A stretch of DNA of 64,000 nt, taken from Dipteris shenzhenensis. Lineage: Eukaryota > Polypodiophyta > Polypodiopsida > Gleicheniales. Both the position numbers and the translations under genes were made by a program. Of the stretch, positions 23,196 to 33,450 are shown in pieces; within the stretch, counting starts at the first letter, position 1; every line of letters starts with the position of its first letter. The notes beneath the pieces are model-generated. The model saw only the letters and a list, made by a program, of their open reading frames with translations, did no database searches and had not been told where the DNA came from. The stretch lies in NCBI GenBank assembly GCA_047967505.1, contig CM106538.1; one strand, 5' to 3'.

Positions 23196-25605
23196 ATGGC
23201 ACCATTCAAGGACATATCCAACAAGTACCATGTGAACCTACAACTGGAGGCAGAATATGCAAGCACACGCTCTTTTGGATATAGTGGAACTCCTCAAAGT
23301 GTGCTCCACAGTCTTCGATTGCAAGGGAAGAAGCATCTTGACCTTTGGGTGGATGGAAACTTGTATCCTTTAGACCCTGCCACACAAAAGAGTCCTCCTT
23401 TTCATACAGTGCATAATGTTGTTCGGTTTGTTGGCAAAGGACATGTTGGATTACTCGATTATTACAATCGATTGAACCATTCTCAGACATTGGCTATGCA
23501 AGCAAGCGAGGTGCAGAGAGCCCAAGTAGAAGAACTTGCACATTTGGGAAATATCACTATTGTGGCAATGCATAATAGTATGCAGGATCTCCAATTGCAA
23601 AACAAAGAACTCAGTGACAAAGCACATGCACTAGACTTGGAGCGACATGAATTGGAAGAATCAATCCAGAAGCTTGCTGAAAGCAAACAAGATTTGGAAA
23701 GGTCTATCTATGGCCAAGTTCAACGTGCTATGGAGAAGGAACGAGAGAAGTTGATAGAACGAGTACAAAAGTTGAAGGGAACACCTTTGGGACTGAAGGA
23801 GAGGAAAAGACAATTGCAATCTATGGATGCATTGTCAACCAATAGTGGTGCCCGAAAGAGGAGAATACGGGCTACAAGGTTAGTTCCCCAAATTTTCAAT
23901 GAAATTTCTTACCCCAAAATATTTGTGGTGTTGCATTCTTTCCACTAAGACTCATTTGTACTCTACTTTAGGAATTTCATGGAGGATGTGATGGGAACAA
24001 TGGAAATGGATGATAGTGATCCTTCATATGTTCTAAGAAGTTTAATAAAGCCAAGTGATGTCATGGAAGTGTTGAAGGACCCTAGACAAAAAGGGCTATG
24101 TAAACAAGTTGCTAGAGAGGTAATGAAGGATTTCAAGGGCCCCGTCCAAGCAAAGGAGGTGCTTGGAGCTTGTGATGCTACTGGTGTAAGTCGTGAAGCT
24201 TACAACTCTGATTTTAAAATTTTCAAGTCTACTATGGAGGAAAAGTATAAGATATCTACAATGCCATTGCCAATACCGTGGTCTATAAGGCTTGCACACA
24301 TCAAGAAACAAACCAATGTGCTAGAGAAAAGCTTGGAGGATACCATTGTGTAAGTGGCACAATGACTTGGAAGAGTAAAAAGAAATCTGGCATCCAAATG
24401 TTTGAGATGAATGCTTTCAATAATGTTACGTGGATGTAGAGAATTTGCAGAGAGCCATGGTCAAATTCTATGGGATGAGACAAGAAGGTAAGAGAAATTC
24501 CCTCTTCACATTCAACTTTATTTCTTTTGATTTCTATATCCTTACTGAATTTCTCTTTTATTGTACAGATGGCAAGCTAGTATTTGTTATAAAAATGGAT
24601 GAAGCTCAGTTGGAAAAAGAGCATAAGCTAGAGAGGGTGAGCATTTGTATTATGAATGACGCCTTGCGTTTTGCTCAAGGGGATGAGGAAGTTGAGCAGG
24701 GTTTCTCAGTCCAATCTGAGGAAGACATATGGTGGCTTGCAGCCTTTGAGACCCCAAAGGAGTGCCATGAGACATTAAAGTGGGTTTTGGAGAGAACCAG
24801 CATCCCGTCGATTATTTGAAGACAAGAGGCAAGGCAAACATTAATTGTGGATGGACATGGAACGCTTCAAGTTGAATGGCATCTAGCAGGTGATTTGAAG
24901 ACCCTCAAGTGCTTGTATGGTTATGATATAGGTGCAGATGCAAAATGGACATGCTTGTATTGCACCCACTCTCAGAAGATGCAAAAGGGAAGCCTACAGT
25001 GGGAAAATGGCATCCTTTCTTGCAACCAAAGTGCAGCCCCTGATCGTCACAAAAAGGATCCTAAGTGGGACACCATTCTACCAATTCCATTGGCGCAGGT
25101 ACACGTGTGTACTTTGTATGCTGAACTGCGTATACTTGATAAGTTACTCTATCTCCATCTAGTTTATGCTTGGAATTTGAGGCCACATCAAGTATCTGCA
25201 CAATGCATTGCAAAAGCTGAAGAACTACTCTCACTAATTTTGTGCTTTAAACTTGAGTCAGTTTATGTTTCTAATACAATGTTTTTCTTTACAACATATT
25301 CTTTACGCACATGCACCATGGTTTGTGGAGCAATGGGGCCCTCTATCCATTTGGAATACTCAAGGAGCAAAGGCAGCATACTTCAAGAATACAAGGCATG
25401 GGGGTGATATCGCATGAAGCAATGCACTACACAAAATGTTCGATTGGTTTTATAGATGTCTAGAGGCCAGGACTCTCAAGCGCGATAAGGTAGAGGTCTC
25501 AAGTCTTGCAAATGCAGTTCAACATGTCAAGAAGACAAGGAGATGTGCTGCTTGGAAGTCCTCAATAGGGAGCCAAGGGAGGGGTTGTGCTTTGGTTGCA
25601 ATGTA
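23196..25605 (+). pseudogene. Transposon-associated coiled-coil / C-x2-C protein, multi-exon, decayed
   Basis: Exon 1 (23,196-23,878) encodes a globular N-terminal part, then a charged coiled coil at roughly residues 105-205. A GT-AG intron (23,879-23,971) joins in phase to an exon encoding NFMEDVMGTMEMDD and DPRQKGLCKQVAREVMKDF. Later segments encode DGKLVFVIKMDEAQLEKEHK (about 24,571-24,630) and then VEWHLAGDLKTLKCLYGYD with TCLYC. These are followed by CTLYAELRILDKLLYLHLVY and, in another frame, by TQGAKAAYFKNTRHGG and NALHKMFDWFYR up to about 25,605. I recall this order of segments from an uncharacterised protein family found in repeats of many eukaryotes; its biochemical role is unknown to me. 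Stops include a TGA in IA*SNAL (a CGA-to-TGA change). It is the lead candidate for the element's transposase. Confidence 0.6.
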
Positions 25606-25932
25606 GAGTCAGACAGGGGAGGCGTTGGGTCCTAAGAGAGCCCCAAATGTAAAATGTTTGATGAATAAAGTTAACACTATTTTGAGTCAATTATAGATTC
25701 CAAAATTCACAAATTTGTTTGGAAATTCCAAAATTGCATGTGCGACATGGCAGGGCAGAGGGGTGAGTGGGTTGGGAGGGAGGGTGGTGAAGATTAAGTA
25801 TTACTGAATTGGCGACAAAAGACTAGGGGGGGAGGAGGTGCACTCAAAAAACCCTAATTTAAAAGAAACACCCTAAAGTGCTTTAAAAAAGACTATATAA
25901 AGCACTTCAAAACCCTAAAATCCCTCATTTCT

Positions 25933-27039
25933 ATGGCACGAGTTAAACAAATTGCTAGACCCACTGGACGTCGTTTAGACGCTATCCGTTGTCCTCCTCA
26001 CAACGCCATGGCCTCCGAACATACTGCAAGCCCTAGTGGCCAAGAGGGCAATGATCACCAAGGATCTGAAGGCGATTCTCCTCATCATGAGTCCAAGCAA
26101 TGCGAGTCCCCACCATCCGACTCTCATGGGGGGATCTCAGCACCATGAGGAATCCCAACACGATGAAGGATCCAAGCACGATGAGGGGTCCTCTCAGTCC
26201 TTCCACACAACTAATGGTGGAAGTAGAGAGGTCTCCCGAGAGGGGCAAAATAGTCCACTCAATCCTGATCAACTGCCCCTCCCTCCTCCGTGGGGTCCTG
26301 GCGTGGAGCATCTAGACCAACAAGGGGAGAAAGAAAGGCAAAGAGAGGAGATGGAGAGATTACAAGGGCCACAAGAAGAGGAAGTATTTGGCGAGCTCGT
26401 AGATATCTTGAACCTTGGCCCCAATCCTCCAACCAAGCAGACCGCACGGAAGAGCACCATCAACCCTCTGTGCCTCGAGATGATCAGATATGAGGAGCCT
26501 CTAGTATGAGCTGAGCAAGAGCCTCAGCTTGCTGTCTCACAGCCTCGTGAAAAGGAAAAGAGACCAAGGACAAAGCAGACCCCTAGGCATGAGAGGCCAC
26601 CTCGAATAACCCAGCAGACACAGGAAGAGGAGTCTGAAGAGGTGGTTGTAAGGGAGGAGAGGCGAAAGAAGTTCAAAGCAAACAAGCGGCCATGGAGCCA
26701 TGTCCAAAGGCCAGTGCAGGGTCCCCACAGATTAAGAGGCGCAAAAAATCAGGAGTGAAGGCACTTCAAGAGATCTGCAAGTTCCAAACCATTGTGGACG
26801 ATCTCATTCCCCATGCACCCTTCTAGCGTGTTGTACATGAAATAGCATAGCATTACAAGAGTGATGTGTGTTTCACTTCAGGCGCTATGGGAGCAATTCA
26901 GGAGGCAACAGAGAAGATGACACTAGGTCTTTTTGAAGATGCGAACTTATGTGCTATCCATGCCAAAAGAGTAACAGTGATGGACAAGGACCTTGCACTC
27001 GCCAAGCGCATCCGCTCTGATCCCTCCCTTAGGCCCTAG
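25933..27039 (+). pseudogene. Histone H3-like protein with long tail and repeated H3-tail motifs
   Basis: The C-terminal part (about 26,734-27,036) aligns with the whole H3 histone fold. It reads VKALQEICKFQ, then the alpha-1 region with R-V-V-x-E-I-A, then [15 protein letters not shown], and then [19 protein letters not shown], nearly identical to canonical H3 alpha-2/loop 2. It ends [10 protein letters not shown]. Loop 1 has canonical length, so it is not CENH3-like. The N-terminus begins MARVKQIARPTGRR, close to the H3 start. A tail of about 260 residues follows, rich in Ser, His and Glu. It contains TKQTARKST (26,432-26,458), identical to H3 residues 3-11, and RTKQTPR (26,567-26,587). The copy is broken by TAG codons at 26,824 and 26,848 (both at conserved Gln positions), a TGA at 26,507 and frameshifts near 26,145 and 26,735. 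It lies inside the 22,493-30,473 unit. Confidence 0.85.
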
Positions 27040-27200
27040 ATGTTGTTTAGGTTCATTTGGTGTAACATGAATCATTTTGTAAATCTCTGCCCTTTGAGGC
27101 CAGTTCTATTACTGTTCCCATGTTATTATACATGTTATGTGATGCTTTCCATCAGTTTATGCAAGTTCAGTGTGAATTTGAGTGGTCAAATGATGTTTTT

Positions 27201-27395
27201 TCACCACACGACAGAAGGCAAATGTGTTCGGCATCGTGCGGGGAGCCCAAAAATGGCAAAACCTGCTATGTCGCATATGGGGCCTGTTTGACGCGCGATG
27301 AGCCCAAAAATGGCCCCATATGCACCATAGCGGGTTTTGCCATTTTTGGGCTCCCCGCGCGATGCCGAACACATTTCCCTTCTGCCGCGCAGTGA
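27201..27395. repeat. Foldback (MITE-like) inverted repeat
   Basis: The arms are about 80 bp and pair almost completely. The left arm contains aaatgtgttcggcatcg, gcggggagcccaaaaatgg and gcatatggggcc; the right arm is its reverse complement with a few differences. The short central part repeats part of the arm again (gcgcgatgagcccaaaaatgg). Outer ends read tcac...gtga. It lies between the ends of the two converging gene sets and could form a strong hairpin in either transcript. Confidence 0.85.
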
Positions 27396-27617
27396 GATTC
27401 TTACTGGATTGCTCAGAAATGACCATTATAGCGCAAATATTTATCTGATCGCATGCTTTTGAACAAAATAGTGAATGAAAATATTAATGCCAACAACAAT
27501 TAGAGTTACAAAATACAATGATAGTATAAAATAAATTTTGCAAAAGAACACAAAATGGGGCACTGTATAAAAAGTATAGCTATATTCATATAAAATAAAA
27601 TTTCTATACAAAAGGCT
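27396..27617. other. AT-rich spacer downstream of the minus-strand gene
   Basis: About 220 bp of AT-rich sequence. It contains aataaa/ttttat motifs suited to 3' ends on either strand, for example tttattc-type text near 27,585-27,605 for the minus-strand gene. No coding sequence is seen. Confidence 0.35.
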
Positions 27618-29671
27618 TCAGAGCCTTTCTCTCTTCTCTAAAACACTAAGAACATTGGGCTTTGAATTCCCAAATACACTCCTAGCTCTAAACCTAGTCA
27701 ATAGAGAGTCATTGCTATTGTCGTTGCTGGCCACGGACATGGTTGCTACCGTCAATGCCATACCTTGAAAATTGGTTCCAAAGGCATTGAGGAAAGCCAT
27801 GCGGTTCACCAAAATGACCTTGTCAGCATTGCGATTGATGTCAGCATGACCAATCACTCTTGACAAGGCCTTGCACTTCAGGAGGTCATCAGTGCCATGT
27901 GTAGAAAACTTTTGTGGATAACCACAAAGCGCCCTTTTGCTTGGCCAAGGTAATGTGCCAGTGAGAGTGATCTCGGTCGAAGCTACTGCGAACAAGGCGT
28001 TGCCGAGATGAGAATAGGTCGACCTCAAATGCCTCCTGCAACAGTCCAACATTACATTAGAATTACATTAAAGCAAAAGTATACCAAGAGAGGAGAAATT
28101 CAAAGCTCATAGTTTCTTACCACTATGGAGTCATCATGCTCAATCCCTTCCTCTTTGTCAATGAGGATGGATCTAGAGGCCTCCTGCTATCTGGAGTGAG
28201 ATGTGGAGGCTTCTTCTGGAACATCAGGTAGGTCGGAGTATATTGATGTCTTTGCATCTTTGATTTGGTCCAGTGTTAAAGCAAGAACCTCTTCTATTGA
28301 ATCATCTGCTCCCAAAAACTCAGGTTCTTGCATAGTCGTGTCCACCTCGTATCCACACAAGATACCAAGAGCTTCATCCTCCCGGAGACCAATTATAAAC
28401 TCTATGTCATGGAGAAAGAGGTATTGTTCTCCATCGACAAGAAGGGGAGCAAGAAACCATATCATTGTTGCGGGGTCAACAGAGGTGGTGCCCAAGGTGG
28501 ATGGAATTTGAGAAGTAGAATGGGGTTCAGGAGGTCGCTGGAGCACTTCCAGGGCCAATGCAGCTTTCCGCTCCTCGGCTTCTTCATCTATGGGCTCTTC
28601 ATTATAGATGTTGGGCTCATCTACACAAATAAGAGGAACGGAAAGGGCAGGGCCAGGGTCAGCAGGGCTTGAGGTCGAGGCCTCCTCTTCCATTTGTCCC
28701 TTCTGGAGAAGGAAAATAAAGGTCATTTCCTAGGATAGGAACCTATTTCATGTGTTTCCGATGACTCCATATGCTAGGAGGTCATCAGTGTCCACCTCCC
28801 TAAACCCTAAGGGTGTGAGCTAGGCTCGAAAGCGATCTAAACGCTTCACAAACCTAGGTTCTTGATTGAACAAGTACTACAAATAATCAATTGGGACCCA
28901 TCTTTTTGTAGACTCATCAAGTTGATATGCAAAACTCGCAATGTAGTCTTGCATGTACTTGATGAGGTCTTCAAAATCATCTCAGGCTCCCAAGTAGGTG
29001 CCTAGGACATCTATGCTCTTATCAAAGACTAGAAATAACTCCTCCTCTCTATCAATTAATGGAGTAGGGGAGATGAAATCGTGGAAGGCAGACCTAGCAA
29101 AATCCATGGTAGTTTGGTGGCTAGGAGAACTATGGCTATGATAGTGAAACTTTGAAACTAAAGTAACTAAATCCTCATGAATGGCAGTAAACTTACCTAA
29201 GAAGCACTTGACTGGTTCCCACTCCTCAAAGTCTGAAGGAAATACATCTGCTATGCACAAGTGCTATTTCAAAATACAATTTCAAACTGACTCATTACAC
29301 TAGTTCTATTTCAAAATACAATTTCAAGCTGACTCATTACACTTCAAAATCTTACAGAAAATGCAGACTTACAATGTGATGGTATTGTCGATTGATTGCT
29401 TGACGGAGGAAGGCACATGTCCTTCCCCATGTAGATGTGTTGCACCTTTGCAAGCAATCCTTTCTTCCCAAGCTTGAACTTCATGATGCGGCCCTTCCAT
29501 TCATGCAAAAGATCACCTCTTTTGCTCTTGGGAAGCTTATGTGGACCCTTGGCAGATCCTCTCATGACTATCCAATCATTCAAGCTATAGGTGCAAGGCA
29601 CCCATTCACCCAATGCGTTTTTGCTCCTGTGGGACACATAGTACCTGTATGGTCTCCTCACCATGCTTGTA
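27618..29671 (-). pseudogene. Unrecognised multi-exon gene of the 8-kb unit
   Basis: A minus-strand gene in at least four blocks. Block 1 (about 29,671-29,365) starts MVRRPYRYYVSHRSK and is basic. It ends at a GTAAGT donor. Block 2 (about 29,268-28,745) follows an AG acceptor and contains FEEWEPVKCFLGKF and DESTKRWVPIDYL. Block 3 (28,704-28,130) is acidic, with EEPIDEEAEERKAAL and VPEEASTSHSR. Block 4 (28,036-27,618) contains NRMAFLNAFGTNFQGMAL and ends EKRERL. Stops include two CTA (TAG on the coding strand) at 28,877-28,879 and 28,820-28,822, and one TGA, so this copy is dead. I recognise no domain. An open frame continues upstream through the 60-bp repeats (to about 30,015) and would add 20-residue Pro-rich repeats, but no start is clear there. 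Confidence 0.45.
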
Positions 29672-29760
29672 CAGAGGTCACAACAGCAATAGTGGACTAG
29701 AAAGTGTAGCTTGGAGGGAGAGAGCAGCTCTAATAGAGGGAGAGAGAGAGGGAGAAGGTA

Positions 29761-30030
29761 TAGAGGGTGCAACTGAAGCTTGAGAGAAGCTCCAAGAGGT
29801 GCTGTAGCTAGGAATGGAGGGAGAAAGAGTAGAGGGGGATGAGCAGCTGCTCCAGGAGGTGTTGTAGCTAGGAATAGAGGGAGAAAGTGTAGAGGGGGAT
29901 GAGCAGGAACTACAGGAGGTACTATAGCTAGGAATGGAGGAAGAAAGAGTAAAGGGGGATGAGCAGCTGCTACTGTAGGAGGTGCTATAGCTAGGAGTGG
30001 AGAGAGAATGAGCAACTGCTACAGGAGGTG
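29761..30030 (-). repeat. 60-bp tandem repeat, about 4 copies
   Basis: The period is exactly 60 bp between 29,761 and 29,941, with unit landmarks gtagctaggaatggagg, gagaaagagtagagggggatgagca and ggaggtg. The last copy has a 3-bp insertion. On the minus strand it is pyrimidine-rich and would encode 20-residue repeats of the HPPLLFLPPFLA type. It mirrors the pyrimidine tract inside the left end of the unit. Confidence 0.9.
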
Positions 30031-30442
30031 CTGAAGAGGGAGAAACATAGTGGACCAGAGCAGGAGGGGGCAGAGAAGATGCCAAATGCATTCCCACATT
30101 TGAAAAATGGAGGGAGAATGGAGCTAGACCAGAGAAGAGGAGGGGGCAGGCCTATAACAAGCTGAGAGGGGGGGAAATTTTGCCTAGAAGGGCCCACCAC
30201 CTCTTGAATGACTTGTAGGTTTGTTTGGGGGAGGTGCATATGGGAGAAGGGTCAAGCATGGGTTGAGGAGGGGGGGGATGGCTTGAGTGGTCCCCGATGT
30301 AAGAGGAGTAGCCAATAGGGGCTATTTGCAGGTCTGCCCACCCTGCACCTCAACGTGGCATTGCCCCACAAAAAGGATCACTCCCATTGGTACACCTCAA
30401 ATACCTCACTAATCCCTTGAAATTAGGAAACACTAATTGGGG

Positions 30443-30473
30443 GCCCTTTGGAGGCCCCAATTCTCCCCTAATG
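30443..30473 (-). repeat. Right terminal inverted repeat
   Basis: The reverse complement begins CATTAGGGGAGAATTGGGG and continues cctccaaagggcc, pairing with 22,493-22,523 with two mismatches. Confidence 0.7.
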
Positions 30474-30725
30474 CTTAGGGGAGTGAAGACATGGACACCT
30501 CGCATGAGGAGGACATCGCTCGTCATGAGGAGGACAGCGCTCGTCACATCCGCATTGATTCATCCTCCTCCCGCCATGGATTGATCGGAGGGCATGACCC
30601 TGTACTTGGAGGAGGCTGGGGAAGCTAGTCGTGCACTATCTCACTGTAGGCATAGAGACCTAAAAGCTCCTCCTACAGTGAGGGCTTCTCATGAACACCC
30701 CATGCACAGGGGGACATTGGCAGCA

Positions 30726-30728
30726 ATA

Positions 30729-30760
<32 letters not shown>

Positions 30761-30766
30761 CACACA

Positions 30767-30826
<60 letters not shown>

Positions 30827-30838
30827 GTGTGTAGGTGT
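30726..30838. repeat. Compound microsatellite (TA)n(TATG)n(CA)n(TG)n
   Basis: A short TA run, six TATG/GTAT units, (CA)5 and then about 28 TG dinucleotides. Long Cys/Val or Thr/His open frames across it are artefacts. Confidence 0.95.
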
Positions 30839-31491
30839 GTAGGTGAGAGAGAGAGAGGAGAGCTCCCATCATATAGGCAACCTCTGCATCATCTTCCAGC
30901 CCCCGTCCTTTGCTGTCAGCCTTTGTACGGCATCTATACGGCCTTCTTATTGCATCCCTACAATCTACGTAGCCTTCCCTGCTAGTCTCTGTTCTGTACA
31001 GGCTACCGTTTGCACCCTGTACAATTCATCTAGTTGGGTATGCCGTATGCTCTTGTCACTTCTGTACGGTGCTGATAATCTTGCCAATCCGTACAGTTGT
31101 TTCACATCTTTGCAAGCTGCCGATTTTCGTATAGACAGTACTACCCGTACAAGCGTTGGTTGGCCTCTGTACCTGTATAAGTGTTGGTTGACCTCTATAC
31201 TTGCTCAACATTTTTGTACAATTTTGGTGATCCATACAGGCTGCTGCATTTTTTGGTGCAGGCTAGGTGGTGCTCCCTCGTGTGCCACTGCTACTCCCCA
31301 TTGATCCCTCTTCTTCTCCTCTTTCTTTGTTTCCTTTTCTCGTTTCGGTTAGCCTGGTGTAAACTCCTTTCTAACCTTTGCCAAGGTGTTTCCTTGCATA
31401 TATCCCTTTCTCTTGTCCAGCTCTTTTTCCATCTTCTCCTTCTTTGCCCCTTCCTTTTTCAGTTCCTTGCTTCTCCACTTCTTCAACTACA

Positions 31492-32716
31492 ATGGCAGAT
31501 TGTCCCTATGAGAAGACATTTCAAAAGGATAGGTCCATTTCGAATAACAAACAAAGGCAGGTGATGGGTCAGGATGACCCCTTCATGCCTCTGCAGAGGC
31601 TCAGCTTGTCTACGAAAGTGATGCATGAAGGTCTTGAGGATACCTGAAAGGGTTGGAAAGATCCACTTCCCACAATAGGTATCATGGTTGATATGGATGA
31701 CATCTTTGATCTTGTCAAGGAATATGCTAAGCATGCCATTCTTATTTTCTTTCCTGGATGTATGCGTGCTGCTACAGATGTGGGCAATTGGTTGACTAGA
31801 ACCCTGGGTGGGTGTTATGTCAAAAAAGTCCACTATATAGCAGCAAGGGGTTTTTTTGAGATCATCATGGCTGATGACATAGACAGGTTTTGCTGGAGCA
31901 CTCTCCGCTCTTCTATGGCCAGCAGATGGTCCATGTCTTACCCTGGTCCCCTACCAAGGATTATCTGGCATTCATTCGGGTCGACACCACTGCCGTGTAT
32001 GGGTAGAGGTTGTGGATTTTCCTTAGTGCATGGCTTCTCTGTTGCCAAAAATTATAGCTTCTCTTGGCAAGGTGGTTTGTCCACCAAAACCAAACGGCAA
32101 TTCGAATCACTTTTGCATTTTGTGGAACACAGATAATCCCACCCTGGCTTCTTATTCGGTTATTGTCAATAATGTTTCCATGGGTAGTGCTTTTTACAAG
32201 CTGAAATGGGGGCTGTTTGTAGGAGCTTTCTTTGAATGCAAGTAGTTTGGGCATATGGCTTCGCATTGCCCTTCTCGAGCTCCCAAACTACCAGTGCAAG
32301 TCCCGCCTCCAAGTAAGAATTCAAATGCCTCTTTTGTGATGAAAAACAAAGGGGTCAAACAGTTCTTTGCTGTCCAAGATAAAGGCAAAGCTCTGGCTGC
32401 CTCGAATGCTCGTGCTCCTCTTTCTATTCCTTCGACAGCTCAGCCTCAAGTGAAGGGAAAAATTTTGGATGAAGCATGGCAAACTCCTTGAAAAGTTCTC
32501 TCTCTTAGGAGACCTTTGCCATCCAGAACTTGGAATGGTGCATCCTCACAAGGCAAAACCCCCACTGAAAATTTTGAAATTGGTTTGACTTGGGCAGCTG
32601 TCACTGCAAATCGTACCCTCTTTCCAGAAGAGGATGTTGCTGCTTTCTTGTCTTCTCCTCAAGCTGATTCTTCTTCTCAGGGCAGAGGCCCTAATCTTGA
32701 GGTGGAGATGCAAACA
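31492..32716 (+). pseudogene. LINE ORF1 (DUF4283-like plus zinc knuckle)
   Basis: Starts MADCPYEKTFQKD. The middle contains YYVKKVHY-type and GFFEIIMADDIDRF text, then in another frame LLPKIIASLGKVVCPPKP, as in the DUF4283 region of plant LINE ORF1. A zinc-knuckle remnant reads ECK, stop, FGHMASHCPSR, where the stop TAG at 32,243-32,245 replaces a probable CAG. A Ser/Ala/Pro-rich tail follows. ORF1 proteins bind LINE RNA. At least four interruptions make this copy inactive. Confidence 0.75.
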
Positions 32717-32785
32717 TAGTCAGTTTGTTTGTTTGTTGTACATATATGTCCTATATCTATAAATATGCTTAACCACATCAAATGT

Positions 32786-33450
32786 GTTACAGTCAATGTA
32801 CAGGGTTTGTGTGATCATAGAAAGTGGAAACTTGTGTGGATGTATATCAGTCAATTGCAGCCAAACATAGTGGCTTTGTAGGAACATAATCAGCACGTGT
32901 ATGCTAGTCACATAGGACATTTTGTTGGTTATTATATTTTCTATGCTGGAGAGCACTCTTTATCTGGGGTGGCTTTTTTGGTAAGGCATGATCTGTTGTG
33001 GCTCTCAATAATCGCCATGGTAGATGGATTATTATGCAATGCCTGGTTCAAGGAGAAATATTTGAATTTGCATTGGTTTGTGCCCCTCAATCTTCCAATG
33101 ATTGAGCGTTGATTTGGGATGCCATGCATAATTATCCATGGAGACAATGCTCTGCAATCAAGAGATAATACTTCGGGCCACACTCATATGTTGGCTTCTA
33201 AACAGCAGGCATGGTCTGATTTTTTGGTTCAGTTGCGTTTTGTGGACTTCTGAAAGGAATTACAGCCCACGCTCCCGGGCTATACCTTTCAGCACAATGC
33301 TCAATCTTCCTATCAAGCATGCCTGGACAAATGGTATCAGGTTGATCCGCAGCATTGTGTGGCCTTTACTTGTCAACTTTGGGTTGATCATGCCTTCATG
33401 CATTCTGATCATGCACCTCTTTGGTTGAGGCTCTCCATGCATGACTTTCC
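32786..33450 (+). pseudogene. LINE endonuclease
   Basis: Starts VNVQGLCDHRKWKLVWMYIS and NIVAL, stop, EHNQH. The stop TAG at 32,879-32,881 sits at the conserved Gln before the catalytic Glu. It continues with YYIFYAGEHSLSGVAFLVRH and IIHGDNALQSRDN, and ends near HSDHAPLWLRL, the conserved S-D-H of the endonuclease active site. Frameshifts are present near 33,110 and 33,250. Confidence 0.8.

Larger units (their letters stand above)
22493..30473. mobile_element. Candidate 8-kb DNA transposon carrying a histone H3-like gene
   Basis: The unit is bounded by inverted repeats of about 31 bp at 22,493-22,523 and 30,443-30,473. It starts CATTAGGGGAGAATTGGGG and 29 of 31 positions match. Long pyrimidine-rich tracts follow inside both ends in the inward reading direction. 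Left-hand genes are a coiled-coil/C-x2-C protein (23,196-25,605) and an H3-like protein (25,933-27,039), both plus strand. The right-hand gene (27,618-29,671) is on the minus strand. A foldback element sits between the gene sets. I find no clear target duplication, and the superfamily is not identified. The left gene resembles an uncharacterised protein family common in repeats, which supports a transposon. The alternative is two unrelated insertions sharing a terminal repeat. Confidence 0.55.

Noticed and set aside
26824-26850. TAG read as glutamine (alternative genetic code)
   Set aside because: TGA and TAA also interrupt other relics, the intact EPFL and TCX frames use standard codons, and EPFL genes occur only in land plants with the standard code.
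26734-27036. Centromeric histone (CENH3)
   Set aside because: Loop 1 has canonical H3 length and the alpha-2 helix is nearly canonical.
25933-27039. Processed retrocopy of a host H3 mRNA
   Set aside because: There is no poly(A) tail, the tail region is about 260 residues and highly derived, and the gene lies between inverted repeats with other coding regions. A very old capture remains possible.
22493-30473. CACTA (EnSpm) element
   Set aside because: The ends do not start with CACTA and no tnp2-like protein was recognised.
30594-30985. Long open frames of Cys/Val and Thr/His repeats
   Set aside because: They are translations of the (TG)n microsatellite.
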